Below, in pieces: positions 23,738 through 31,931 of a stretch of DNA of 46,796 bases. The translations under genes were made by a program, and so were the position numbers. This DNA comes from an uncultured Myxococcales bacterium. Its GTDB lineage: Bacteria; Myxococcota_A; UBA9042. The stretch is taken from the NCBI GenBank assembly GCA_937910235.1, contig CALENB010000576.1:1-46796 (forward strand). Direction: 5' to 3'. The notes under the pieces are model-generated. The model worked only from the letters and a program-made list of their open reading frames with translations. It had not been told where the DNA came from and made no database searches. Each line of letters starts with the position of its first letter. Position 1 is the first letter of the stretch.

Positions 23738-24766
23738 TCAAGCCTCGACGAAACCGAGACGTATCAGGAGCGCGCGGGTCTCGGCGACGTTGAGTTGATA
23801 CGTGACGTCACTGGAGTAGGTGAAGCCATCGACGACCTTGCCGGCCGTCGTCCGCGGCGCGCGCGACCAGGACGGAAACTCGGGCTCGACGACGTAATAC
23901 GCGTCGTACTCGAGGAGTTTGCGGGCCTCGTCGCTGGTCGTCAGGGATTCGTGCACCTTCTCGCCAGGGCGGATGCCGATGATGCGCTGCTCAACCCCCG
24001 GAGCCAGAGCGCTAGCGAGCGTCGCCACGGTGCAGGCGGGCAGTTTGGGGATGAAGATCTCGCCGCCGCGTCCCTCTGTCAGCGCGAGCAGGACGAGGTC
24101 GACGGCGCGGTCCATGCCGATCCAGAAGCGCGTCATCGACGGCTCCGTCAACGTGAGCTGGCCTTCATCCAACTGACGCTGAAAGAGCGGGACGACGGAG
24201 CCTTTGCTACCCACGACGTTGCCGTAGCGGACCAGATCGAAGCGCGTGCCACCCTCACCGGCGTAGCTGTTCGCGGCGATGATGAGCTTCTCCATACAGA
24301 GCTTGGTGGCGCCGTAGAGGTTGATCGGGCTCGCGGCCTTGTCGGTCGACAGCGCGATGACCCGCTCGACGCCGCGATCGATGGCCGCGTCGATGACGTT
24401 CGCCGCGCCGTCGATGTTGGTCCGGATCGCCTCCATCGGATTGTACTCGGCGATGTGAACGTGCTTCATGGCCGCGGCGTGGATGACGATGTCGACGCCC
24501 TTGAAGGCGCGCATCAGCCGATCGCGATTACGCACGTCGCCAACGAAGTAGCGCACGCGCGGATCGTCTTTGAAGGCTGGATCGGTCTGCATCGCGTAGT
24601 GCTTCTGCTCGTCTCGAGAGAGCACGATGATCTTGCGCAGCTTGGGTTGCGTCAGCGCCCAGGACACAAAAGCGCGGCCAAACGACCCCGTGCCACCGGT
24701 GACGAGCACCACCTTGCCAGCGAGATCGGGGCGATCGGTGAGGAGCGGAGCGGAGATGTCCATCAT
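23738..24766 (-). CDS. pseB: UDP-GlcNAc 4,6-dehydratase (5-inverting), pseudaminic acid step 1
   Basis: The 342-residue soluble enzyme matches PseB closely. It has TGGTGSFGRAF, VLSRDEQKHYAM, GDVRNRDRL, HAAAMKHVHIAEYNPMEAIR, the key ALSTDKAASPINLYGATK stretch (catalytic region with YxxxK) and RYGNVVGSKGSVVPLF, then MTRFWI. PseB removes water from UDP-GlcNAc and inverts C5, committing it to pseudaminic acid. The KxVxxAEYNPME pattern separates it from the non-inverting legionaminic branch (from memory of the family). Of two adjacent ATGs, 24766 has AGAGG six bases upstream; a longer frame adds a basic stretch with no support. It is first of a pseB - glycosyltransferase - flippase run. Confidence 0.92.
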   Translation of the reverse strand: MMDISAPLLTDRPDLAGKVVLVTGGTGSFGRAFVSWALTQPKLRKIIVLSRDEQKHYAMQTDPAFKDDPRVRYFVGDVRNRDRLMRAFKGVDIVIHAAAMKHVHIAEYNPMEAIRTNIDGAANVIDAAIDRGVERVIALSTDKAASPINLYGATKLCMEKLIIAANSYAGEGGTRFDLVRYGNVVGSKGSVVPLFQRQLDEGQLTLTEPSMTRFWIGMDRAVDLVLLALTEGRGGEIFIPKLPACTVATLASALAPGVEQRIIGIRPGEKVHESLTTSDEARKLLEYDAYYVVEPEFPSWSRAPRTTAGKVVDGFTYSSDVTYQLNVAETRALLIRLGFVEA

Positions 24767-24904
24767 GACGGGCCTCTGGGAGACAGGGAGTGAGCGCGGT
24801 CGCAGGGCGTTCGCTTCAGCAGGCGACGCGGGGTGATACGACTGAGGGCCGCGGGGCGTCAAGGGACGGGGGCAGGGCGAGCGGCGGGCGCGGCAGGCCC
24901 TGGC

Positions 24905-26734
24905 TCAAGCCGAGACGATCTGAACCGGTAGCGGGGTCGGGCGCGAAAACGCCGCGCGCACGCCCAGCAGCGCCATGAGTCCGATGAGATCGGGGCGCGA
25001 CGGCGGCGCGGCTAGGCAGCGATCGAGCAGGGAGTTCAGCGCGTTTTTGTCGACCCAGGTCATCATCCCGTCCCGCGCTCCGTCACGAAGCCAGGCCGCC
25101 ATCTCAGGACCGTGGCGGGCCCACAACACGGCCTGCGCGCCGGGCGCGTCTCCCTGGCGACGCTGGGCCGGCGGCGGCGTCCACCTCGCGTCGAGACGCG
25201 CTGACCAGCGGTCCTCGGCCAGCGGCAGCGCCAGCAGATCGGGCGCCAGGCGCCGCAGCAGCTCGAAGTGCAGACGATGCTGGGTTCGATCGCGCAGCGG
25301 TCCGCCCACGTACCGCTCAAGCAGCGCCGCGTCGGGCAGCAGCTGCAACCAAGGAGTCACGCTCGCCTCGGCCTGCAGGATGTGGCCCACCCACCGCTGC
25401 ATGCGCGCCTCGCGGTGCCATCTGTCGTTCAGGAGATGCCACGGGTGCCGCTCCGGGGTACGCGCCGCGAGCCAGGTGTCGAAGCGGTCGCGGAGATGCG
25501 CCCGCGCGGTCTTCGTCAACAGCGCGTGGCGATCAAACCAGGCGCGCCGGCCGTAGAAATGCCGCCACGCCAAGGGTCCCAGGGCAAAACTGCGGCGCAC
25601 GTGACTTTTGTAGAGCTCGCCGAAGTAACCGTTGAGCGTGATCACGTCGCGCACGTGCGGCGCGCCCTTGCGGTCCCAGGCGTGCACCATGCCTTCGCCG
25701 AGGAACGCGTGCCGCAAGAACCCCTCCTGCCAGGGTCCAGCGCTCACCGGGCTGGGCCGCACCTCGACGGCGAGACCAAGCTGCGCGGCGAGCTGCCGGG
25801 CGACGATCAGGTCCGGGTCGTCCTGCGGCGCCCAGATGATCGCGCGCGTGACCCGATCGAGTCGCCCGGCCGCACGGAGCGCGGCGAGCACCAACCGCAC
25901 GTCTTTTCCGCCGGAGATCATCACCTCTACGGCATGATCGGGGAGCGCATCGAGGGCGAGTGGTCGACGTAGGAGGCGCGCGGTGAGGCTGTCGATGTCG
26001 TGCATCACGCCCTGGACGGCGGGGGCATCATCGACGGTGATATGACCCGCGTTCAGCCGCAGGCGCCCACCTTGAGGCAGCAGGTGAACGCCGCGGTAGG
26101 CCGTCTCGACGCCGACCGGGGCGCCCATGCGGGAGAGCGGCCACAGCAACTCTGCGGGCGCCAATTCGGGCGCTCCGTCGGGGTTGAGCGCGGCGGCGAC
26201 GAGGGTCGCGCGGTTGCCCACGGCGACCACGCCGTCACGGGCGCCGTAGTACAGCAGCCCGCCGCCGTGGCTGTCACAGCTGGCCTGGACGACCCCGTCC
26301 GCGGTCTGCCACACCAGCGTGCCTTGGCCGAACAAGGCGCTGGGCAACGGCCACAGGGCGTCGCGTTCAGCGAGCGCCAACAGCGCGGCGACGTCGCGGT
26401 TCAGGGCGGCGGGGAGCGCTGAGGGGAGCGCGGCGGCTGGCGGCTGCGACACCTGCGCCGGCAGCCAGCTGCCGCTGCACGCCAGCCAAGCGCCAGAGCG
26501 GCTGACCGCCAATGAAGCCGGGCGACGTGGCGCGTCGGGGCCGGTGGCCTGCCACTGTACGACCCGCACCTCAGCGGCGGCGTCCCCAGCCGCGCCAGCG
26601 CCGCGCGCCGAGGTCCGGTGCACGGTCGGGCGGGCCTGCGCATCCGGAACAAAGGGCAGCCACACCGCCGCCCGAGCCACGGCGGGGTCAAGCAGGGGCG
26701 CGGCTCCCATCACCACAAGCGTCGCCGGGATCAT
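24905..26734 (-). CDS. Asparagine-synthetase-like ATP-pyrophosphatase without the amidotransferase Cys
   Basis: The 609-residue product has a C-terminal AsnB-like synthetase domain. Its PP-loop is VEVMISGGKDVRLVL (SGGKD at about 274-278), followed by AIIWAPQDDPDLIVARQLAAQLGL. The N-terminal 235 residues resemble the glutamine-hydrolysing domain (SHGGGLLYYGARDGVVAVGNRATLV), but the chain starts MIPATLV, so the catalytic Cys at position 2 is missing. The enzyme could activate a carboxylate or acetamido group with ATP and use free ammonia or an amine. Placement between pseB and pseC suggests amidation or acetamidino-type modification of the sugar (inference). It diverges from pseC and is upstream of pseB by 138 bases. 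Confidence 0.75.
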   Translation of the reverse strand: MIPATLVVMGAAPLLDPAVARAAVWLPFVPDAQARPTVHRTSARGAGAAGDAAAEVRVVQWQATGPDAPRRPASLAVSRSGAWLACSGSWLPAQVSQPPAAALPSALPAALNRDVAALLALAERDALWPLPSALFGQGTLVWQTADGVVQASCDSHGGGLLYYGARDGVVAVGNRATLVAAALNPDGAPELAPAELLWPLSRMGAPVGVETAYRGVHLLPQGGRLRLNAGHITVDDAPAVQGVMHDIDSLTARLLRRPLALDALPDHAVEVMISGGKDVRLVLAALRAAGRLDRVTRAIIWAPQDDPDLIVARQLAAQLGLAVEVRPSPVSAGPWQEGFLRHAFLGEGMVHAWDRKGAPHVRDVITLNGYFGELYKSHVRRSFALGPLAWRHFYGRRAWFDRHALLTKTARAHLRDRFDTWLAARTPERHPWHLLNDRWHREARMQRWVGHILQAEASVTPWLQLLPDAALLERYVGGPLRDRTQHRLHFELLRRLAPDLLALPLAEDRWSARLDARWTPPPAQRRQGDAPGAQAVLWARHGPEMAAWLRDGARDGMMTWVDKNALNSLLDRCLAAPPSRPDLIGLMALLGVRAAFSRPTPLPVQIVSA

Positions 26735-26767
26735 GCTCGCTCACTCCGTGTCGCGACGGTGCGCGCC

Positions 26768-26796
26768 TTGCCTCGCGAATGACCCGAGTTTACGCT
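26768..26796 (+). promoter_or_regulatory. Weak candidate promoter of the pseC operon
   Basis: In the 120-base gap between the diverging Asn-synthetase-like and pseC genes, TTGCCT (26768-26773) and TACGCT (26791-26796) are 17 bases apart. The match to sigma-70 boxes is partial. The pseC ATG itself has AAGGA upstream. Confidence 0.2.
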
Positions 26797-26854
26797 GCCG
26801 CGGCCCCGCTCGCCAGCGTGACCGCGGGGGTTTGCGCACCCGCCAAGGACCATC

Positions 26855-28114
26855 ATGAGCGACCTCCCCTTCCTGCCCTACGGCCGCCAGACCATCGATG
26901 ACACGGACATCGCGGCCGTGGTCGAGGTGTTGCGCTCGGACTTCCTGACGACGGGCCCGATGGTGCCGAAGTTCGAGGCCGCGCTCGCCAAGCGGGTCGG
27001 CGCGCGCCACGCCGTCGTGGTCGCCAACGGCACCGCCGCGTTACATGCCGCCGCGTTTGCGGCGGACATCGGCCCTGGCGACGAAGTGCTCGTGCCGGCG
27101 ATCACGTTTGTCGCCAGCGCCAACTGCGTGCGCTATCAGGGCGGAGAGCCGGTGTTTGTGGACGTCGATCCGGCCAGTGGGCTGATGGATCTCGACCACG
27201 CCGCGACGCTGATCACCGCCAAGACCAAGGCGCTGATCCCGGTCCATCTCAATGGCGCGCCGGTGGATTTGGCTGCGACACGCGCGCTCGCTGACGCCCA
27301 CGGCCTCATCCTCATCGAAGACGCGGCCCACGCGCTCGGCGCGACGTACGACGGCACACCGGTCGGAGACGGTCGTTTCGGGGACATGGCGATCCTGTCG
27401 TTTCACCCGGTCAAGCACATCACGACCGGCGAGGGCGGCGCGATCTTGACCAACAGTGACGCGCTGGCGGAGCGGCTGCGGCGGTTCCGTGATCATGGCA
27501 TCGAACGCCGACCGGAGCACTTCCTCGAAGCCGACGCGGGGCCCTGGCACTACGAGCAGGTCGAGTTGGGTCACAACCTGCGACTCTCGGCGATCCAGTG
27601 CGGCCTGGGCCTGACCCAGCTCGACCGTCTGGACGGGTTTGTGCGCCGCCGGCAAGCCATCGCGGCCCGCTACGACGCCGCATTTGCGGGCGTCGCGGGG
27701 ATCACGCCGGTGCGGTCACCTCGCATGGCGCCGACGACAATCGCGGCGAGCGGGGCAGCCGTGGTGAGCAGGGCAGACCCGACGGCGTCGACCGACGGCC
27801 CCGCCGATACCAGCGCGTATCACTTGTACGCCGTGTTGATCGACTACGCCGCCCATGGCACCACGCGCAGCGCGGTCATGACGACGCTGCGTGACGCTGG
27901 CATCGGCACGCAGGTGCACTACATCCCCGTGCCTGCGCAGCCGTACTATCAGCGCCGGGGCGCCGACATGGCGCACTATCCGGGGGCTGCGCGCTACTTC
28001 GAGCGTGTGCTCTCTCTGCCGCTCTACCCGACGCTGACGGACGCTGACGTCGATCGCGTGGTCCAGGCGACCTGCGCAGCGCTTGGCGTGGCGGGGTCGC
28101 CGATCGGTGCGTGA
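26855..28114 (+). CDS. pseC: UDP-4-amino-4,6-dideoxy-N-acetyl-altrosamine transaminase, pseudaminic acid step 2
   Basis: The 419-residue product is a DegT/DnrJ/EryC1-type PLP aminotransferase starting FLPYGRQTIDDTDIAAV. It has FLTTGPMVPKFE, VVVANGTAALHAAA, PAITFVASANCVRY, IEDAAHALGATY and the PLP lysine in SFHPVKHITTGEGG (Lys187). Late GTQVHYIPVPAQPYYQ and LPLYPTLTD complete the PseC signature. PseC aminates the PseB product at C4 using glutamate. A low-complexity Ala/Ser/Thr insertion at about residues 290-312, before the conserved AYHLYAVLID, is unusual. The stop is overlapped by the next gene's GTG, so translation is probably coupled. Confidence 0.92.
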   Translation: MSDLPFLPYGRQTIDDTDIAAVVEVLRSDFLTTGPMVPKFEAALAKRVGARHAVVVANGTAALHAAAFAADIGPGDEVLVPAITFVASANCVRYQGGEPVFVDVDPASGLMDLDHAATLITAKTKALIPVHLNGAPVDLAATRALADAHGLILIEDAAHALGATYDGTPVGDGRFGDMAILSFHPVKHITTGEGGAILTNSDALAERLRRFRDHGIERRPEHFLEADAGPWHYEQVELGHNLRLSAIQCGLGLTQLDRLDGFVRRRQAIAARYDAAFAGVAGITPVRSPRMAPTTIAASGAAVVSRADPTASTDGPADTSAYHLYAVLIDYAAHGTTRSAVMTTLRDAGIGTQVHYIPVPAQPYYQRRGADMAHYPGAARYFERVLSLPLYPTLTDADVDRVVQATCAALGVAGSPIGA

Positions 28115-30098
28115 TGCGCCGCCGAAGCAGGGCGCGACGAGCGGCCGCCGTGTCGTCGCGCTGGTGCAGGCGCGCATGGGATCGTCGCGGCTACCCGGCA
28201 AGGTGCTCGCGCGCATCGGCACTCGCACCGCGATAGGGCACCTCCTCGTTCGCCTCGCGCGCTGTCAGTCGCTCGACGAGGTCGTCATCGCGACGTCCAC
28301 CTCACCGGCCGACGACGCCCTAGCTGACGCCCTCCGTCCGGACGTGATCGCCGGCGCTTTGCGGGTCTGTCGGGGATCGGAGGACGACGTGCTCGCCCGC
28401 TTCGCTGACGCCGCCCGAACGGCGGAAGCGGACGTGGTTGTGCGCCTCACCGGGGATTGTCCGCTCATCGATCCGGTCGAAGTCGACCGCGTGGTGCAGG
28501 CCTTTTTGCGGCGGCGCGACGCGGGCGAGCCGCTCGATTTCCTACGCAATCAACGCGGCGCGACCCGCCGGATCCCGCACGGGCTCGATGTGGAGGTGAT
28601 GACCAACGCGGCGCTGCAGCAGGCGCACACACGAGCCCGCGCGCCCGGCCAGCGCGAGCATGTGACGCCGTGGCTGTATGCGGACGACACGCCGCTGCAC
28701 ATCGACCACACCGATCCGCCGGGAGAGGACCGCTCCCACCTGCGCCTCACCGTCGACACCCCAGAAGATCTGACGGTGCTCCGACAGATCGTCGCCGCGC
28801 TCGGCCCAGACGTAGACGCAGCCGCGGCGTGTGACTGGCTCGACGACCACCCGGCCGTGCGCGCCATCCAGGACGGTCTGCAGCAGCGCGGCATCTCATC
28901 GGCGGACGAGACCCGCGCGGACCGCATCCAAGGTCGCCACCTCCTGGCGCGTGTGGACGCCGGTGACGGCATCGGATTTGGCCACATGGCGCGCGTTGAG
29001 GCGCTCGCCACCGCGTGGACCGAGGCTGGAGGCCAGGCGACGCTGCTGGGATGGGGCCTCGGCGGTCCGAGCGCGGCGCGCCTGCGCGCAGCCGGGGTGT
29101 CGATTCAGTTGCTCGCGGCGCCTGCGGCGATCGCTGGCGCAGGCGGTCCGGATGATGTCGCCGACGCGGCGGCCCAAGACGCCCGCGACACCCTCGCAGC
29201 GGCCGAGAAACTCGGGGCGGCGTGGGTCTTGGTCGACGGCTACCCCTTTCGCGCGGCGTGGCAGACGATCGTCTCTGCGCGATTGCCCTTGGTCAGCATC
29301 GACGATCTCGCCAGTTTTCCGCAGGTCGCTGACGTCGTGGTCAATCAGAACGTTGGTTTTGAGGCGCATCGCTACGGCCACGCGCCGGGCGGTCGGGGTC
29401 GTGTGCTGGCGGGCGCGCCGTTTGTGTTGTTGCGGACGGAGCTTCGCAGGCCCGCAGCCACGCCGCCGCGGGATGACCGACTCAAAGCCGCGCCACCGCG
29501 GCGGATCTTGGTGACGTTTGGCGGCGCTGATCTGGGTGGCTGGACGGTGCCCGTCACCCGCGCGCTGCTGGACCGAATGCCGCGCGACGTGCTGATCGAC
29601 GCGCTGATCGGCCCGGGCGCCTCGGCGGCTGCGGCGGCGGCCCTGACCGAGCTGGCGGCGGCGACCGTGGCATTGGCGGCGGCTCGGCCACGTCTCACGA
29701 TCCGCCACAATCTGGCCACGATCGCGCCGTGGATGGACGGCGCGTCGCTCGCCGTTTGCGCCGCAGGGTCGACCTGCTGGGAGCTGCTGGCACGCGGCGT
29801 GGTGCCCGTCGCCGTGCCGCTCGCGGCCAACCAGCGCGCGGTCGCCGACGGGCTGCGCCGACATCACGCGGGGCTGGTGCCCGGCTGGCACGCCGACATC
29901 AACGCGGACGCCGTGGCCGCGGCGGCCGCGGGTTTGCTCGCCGATCCGACCCGCCTCGCGCAGCTGGCGACTGCAGGTGCGCGGCTGATCGATGGACGCG
30001 GCGTGTGGCGCGTGATCGACGCCGCCCTCGACGCGATCGACGTGCGTGCGGCGCTTGCCCAGCGACAGACGGCCGTGGTGGAGTCCGCCCCAGACTAG
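28107..30098 (+). CDS. Fused SpsF/PseF-type cytidylyltransferase and PseG-type UDP-sugar hydrolase
   Basis: The 663-residue product joins two pseudaminic acid enzymes. Residues about 15-255 match SpsF-type nucleotidyltransferases: VVALVQARMGSSRLPGKVL, EDDVLARFADAA, RLTGDCPLIDP, IPHGLDVEVM, REHVTPWLY and RLTVDTPEDL. They probably form the CMP-sugar. Residues about 277-650 match PseG/SpsG: ARVDAGDGIGFGHMARVEAL (His293 candidate catalytic), VLVDGYPF, SIDDLASFPQVADVVVNQN, VTFGGADLGG and AAGSTCWELLARGVVPVAVPLAANQ. PseG removes UDP from the bis-acetamido sugar. GTG at 28107 is chosen since it overlaps the pseC stop by 8 bases and precedes the conserved start; no strong ribosome site is seen. In Bacillus spsF and spsG are separate genes. 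Confidence 0.88.
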   Translation: MRDAPPKQGATSGRRVVALVQARMGSSRLPGKVLARIGTRTAIGHLLVRLARCQSLDEVVIATSTSPADDALADALRPDVIAGALRVCRGSEDDVLARFADAARTAEADVVVRLTGDCPLIDPVEVDRVVQAFLRRRDAGEPLDFLRNQRGATRRIPHGLDVEVMTNAALQQAHTRARAPGQREHVTPWLYADDTPLHIDHTDPPGEDRSHLRLTVDTPEDLTVLRQIVAALGPDVDAAAACDWLDDHPAVRAIQDGLQQRGISSADETRADRIQGRHLLARVDAGDGIGFGHMARVEALATAWTEAGGQATLLGWGLGGPSAARLRAAGVSIQLLAAPAAIAGAGGPDDVADAAAQDARDTLAAAEKLGAAWVLVDGYPFRAAWQTIVSARLPLVSIDDLASFPQVADVVVNQNVGFEAHRYGHAPGGRGRVLAGAPFVLLRTELRRPAATPPRDDRLKAAPPRRILVTFGGADLGGWTVPVTRALLDRMPRDVLIDALIGPGASAAAAAALTELAAATVALAAARPRLTIRHNLATIAPWMDGASLAVCAAGSTCWELLARGVVPVAVPLAANQRAVADGLRRHHAGLVPGWHADINADAVAAAAAGLLADPTRLAQLATAGARLIDGRGVWRVIDAALDAIDVRAALAQRQTAVVESAPD

Positions 30099-30189
30099 CC
30101 CCGCTAGTGGCCGTGGCCGCGCGCCCAGCCCGTGAACCCCGCGATGGACGCGCCACCGCGGTTGGTCCGACGCCCTGATGGAGCCCAAC

Positions 30190-31317
30190 ATGCCCACCGA
30201 ATCGCCCAGTTCTGCCAGGTCGGAGCCGTATCCCGGCCTCAACCGGTCATTTGAGATCTCCGGCCGCCGCGTCGGTCCCGGCGAGCCGTGCTACCTGATC
30301 GCAGAGGCCGGCAGCAATCACGGTGGCAGCCTCGACACGGCGCTCGCCCTCATCGACGCCGCCGCGGACGCTGGCGCGGACGCCGTCAAGTTCCAGACCT
30401 TTGAGGCGAAGCGGCTGTACGCCAAAACCGCCGGAAAGAGCGATTATCTGGGCGATGAGCGCTCGATCTTCGACATCATCGCGGCGATGGAGATGCCCGC
30501 CACCTGGCTGCCCGCGCTCGCGGCGCGCGCCCGCGAGCGGGGCCTGGGCTTTCTGTCGACCCCGTTCCACGAGGAGGCGGTGGCGGTGCTGAATCCATTT
30601 GTGCAGGCGTGGAAGATCGCGAGCTACGAGCTGACGCACCATCCGCTGCTCGAGGCGGTCGCCGCGACCGGCAAGCCCATGATCCTCAGCACCGGCGCCG
30701 CGACCGTGACGGAGATCGCCGAGGCGGTCGCCGTGCTGGCGCGCGCGCAGTGCGCTGGGCTGGTGTTGCTGCAGTGCACGGCCGCCTACCCTGCGCCGCT
30801 CGCGTCGGTGAACGTCGGCGCCCTCGTCGATCTGCGCGAGCGTTTCGGCGTGCCGACGGGGTTGTCCGATCACAGCCGAGATCCCGTGGTGGCGCCCATG
30901 ACGGCGGCGGCCCTCGGCGCCGTGGTGATCGAGAAACACTTCACCCTCTCCAACCGGCTGCCCGGCCCCGACAACGCCTTCGCCGTCGAACCCCACGAGC
31001 TCAAACGCCTCGTCAAGCGGGTGCGGGACGTGGAGACGGCCCGAGGCAGCGGCCGCAAGGCCACCGACGCGACCGCGATCGAGCCGGCAGAACAAGAGCT
31101 GCGGGCCTTCGCGCGGCGCACGCTGTTTACGACACGACCGGTGCGCGCCGGCCAAGCCTTCACGGCGGATAACGTCGACGTGTTGCGCCGTGGCAAGCAG
31201 GACCACGGCCTCGAGCCGTCTGACCTGACCCGCGTGCTGACCTGCGTCGCAGCCCATGATCTCGGCCCAGACGCTGTGCTGACCGAGGCGGACCTGCACC
31301 ACGGAGCGGCATCATGA
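30190..31317 (+). CDS. pseI: Pseudaminic acid synthase (NeuB family)
   Basis: The 375-residue enzyme condenses the PseG product with phosphoenolpyruvate. Family motifs are AEAGSNHGGSLD, ADAVKFQTF, FLSTPFHEEAV, WKIASYELTHHPLLEAVA, MILSTGAAT, LLQCTAAYPAP, GLSDHSRDP and VIEKHFTLSNRLPGPDNAFA. The C-terminal 65 residues (RRTLFTTRPVRAGQAFT onward) are the antifreeze-like SAF domain that caps the active site. The start is the ATG at 30190 with GGAG six bases upstream rather than 30178, whose own ATG overlaps that site. The pseH ATG overlaps its stop as ATGA. Length is normal for NeuB-type synthases. Confidence 0.92.
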   Translation: MPTESPSSARSEPYPGLNRSFEISGRRVGPGEPCYLIAEAGSNHGGSLDTALALIDAAADAGADAVKFQTFEAKRLYAKTAGKSDYLGDERSIFDIIAAMEMPATWLPALAARARERGLGFLSTPFHEEAVAVLNPFVQAWKIASYELTHHPLLEAVAATGKPMILSTGAATVTEIAEAVAVLARAQCAGLVLLQCTAAYPAPLASVNVGALVDLRERFGVPTGLSDHSRDPVVAPMTAAALGAVVIEKHFTLSNRLPGPDNAFAVEPHELKRLVKRVRDVETARGSGRKATDATAIEPAEQELRAFARRTLFTTRPVRAGQAFTADNVDVLRRGKQDHGLEPSDLTRVLTCVAAHDLGPDAVLTEADLHHGAAS

Positions 31318-31868
31318 GCGCCCTCACCCTGCAACCCGCCACCAGCGACGACATGGCCCGGGTGTTCCGCTGGGCCAACGATCCCGCCACGCGCGCGGCG
31401 TCTTTCAACTCGGCGGAGATCCCGTGGGCGGATCATCAAGCCTGGTTCACCGACGCCTTGCAGCGCCACGATCGCCAGCTGTTCATCGCGATGTTGCCCG
31501 AGCCACCGTCACCAACGCCGACAGCGGCCAGCGCGGCCACCAGTGCACAGATCGCCGCGGGCCTCGTTCGCCTCCAGGTAGATCCCGCGCGGCCCGGCTT
31601 TGCCGAGGTGGGCATCAACGTGGCGCCCGAGGCGCGTGGCCGTGGCGTCGGTCGGCAGGCGCTGGTCGCGCTCGTCTCCCAAGCCCGCGCGCTGGGGCTG
31701 GTGCAGCTGCTCGCCTCGATTCGACCGAGCAATCCGGCCAGTATTCGGGCGTTCGAGGCGGTCGGCTACCGTCGGATCGCCGACAGCGAGATCGATGGGC
31801 AACCCGCCCTGCGTTTCGTCTTGGACCTTGGCGGCGACGCGACCCACCCGCCCGCGCCGGAACGCTAG
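31314..31868 (+). CDS. pseH: PseH-like GNAT N-acetyltransferase
   Basis: The 184-residue GNAT-fold product starts LTLQPATSDDMARVFRWANDPATRAASF (PseH/RimJ-type beginning with R-W-x-N-x-P). It has WADHQAWFTDAL and the acetyl-CoA loop INVAPEARGRGVGRQAL, followed by IRPSNPASIRAFEAVGYRR. PseH acetylates the C4 amine made by PseC. A Pro/Ala/Thr-rich insertion (about residues 62-80) between two strands is not part of the usual fold. The gene overlaps pseI by four bases and converges with the GT2 gene. Assignment rests on fold plus operon position, since GNAT specificity is not readable from sequence. Confidence 0.82.
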   Translation: MSALTLQPATSDDMARVFRWANDPATRAASFNSAEIPWADHQAWFTDALQRHDRQLFIAMLPEPPSPTPTAASAATSAQIAAGLVRLQVDPARPGFAEVGINVAPEARGRGVGRQALVALVSQARALGLVQLLASIRPSNPASIRAFEAVGYRRIADSEIDGQPALRFVLDLGGDATHPPAPER

Positions 31869-31931
31869 CCGAAGTTGATCCGAACGACGCTGATCCACGC
31901 GGGGTCGATCACGACCGCGCGCAGGGCGTCG

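Noticed and set aside
23330-24793. A 487-codon plus-strand frame opposite pseB and the glycosyltransferase-like gene.
   Set aside because: It crosses a real gene boundary on the other strand and shows no family motif, while pseB is unmistakable.
28896-30242. A 448-codon minus-strand frame opposite the PseG half of the fusion gene.
   Set aside because: Arg/Gly/His-rich with no motif; the fusion gene explains the region.
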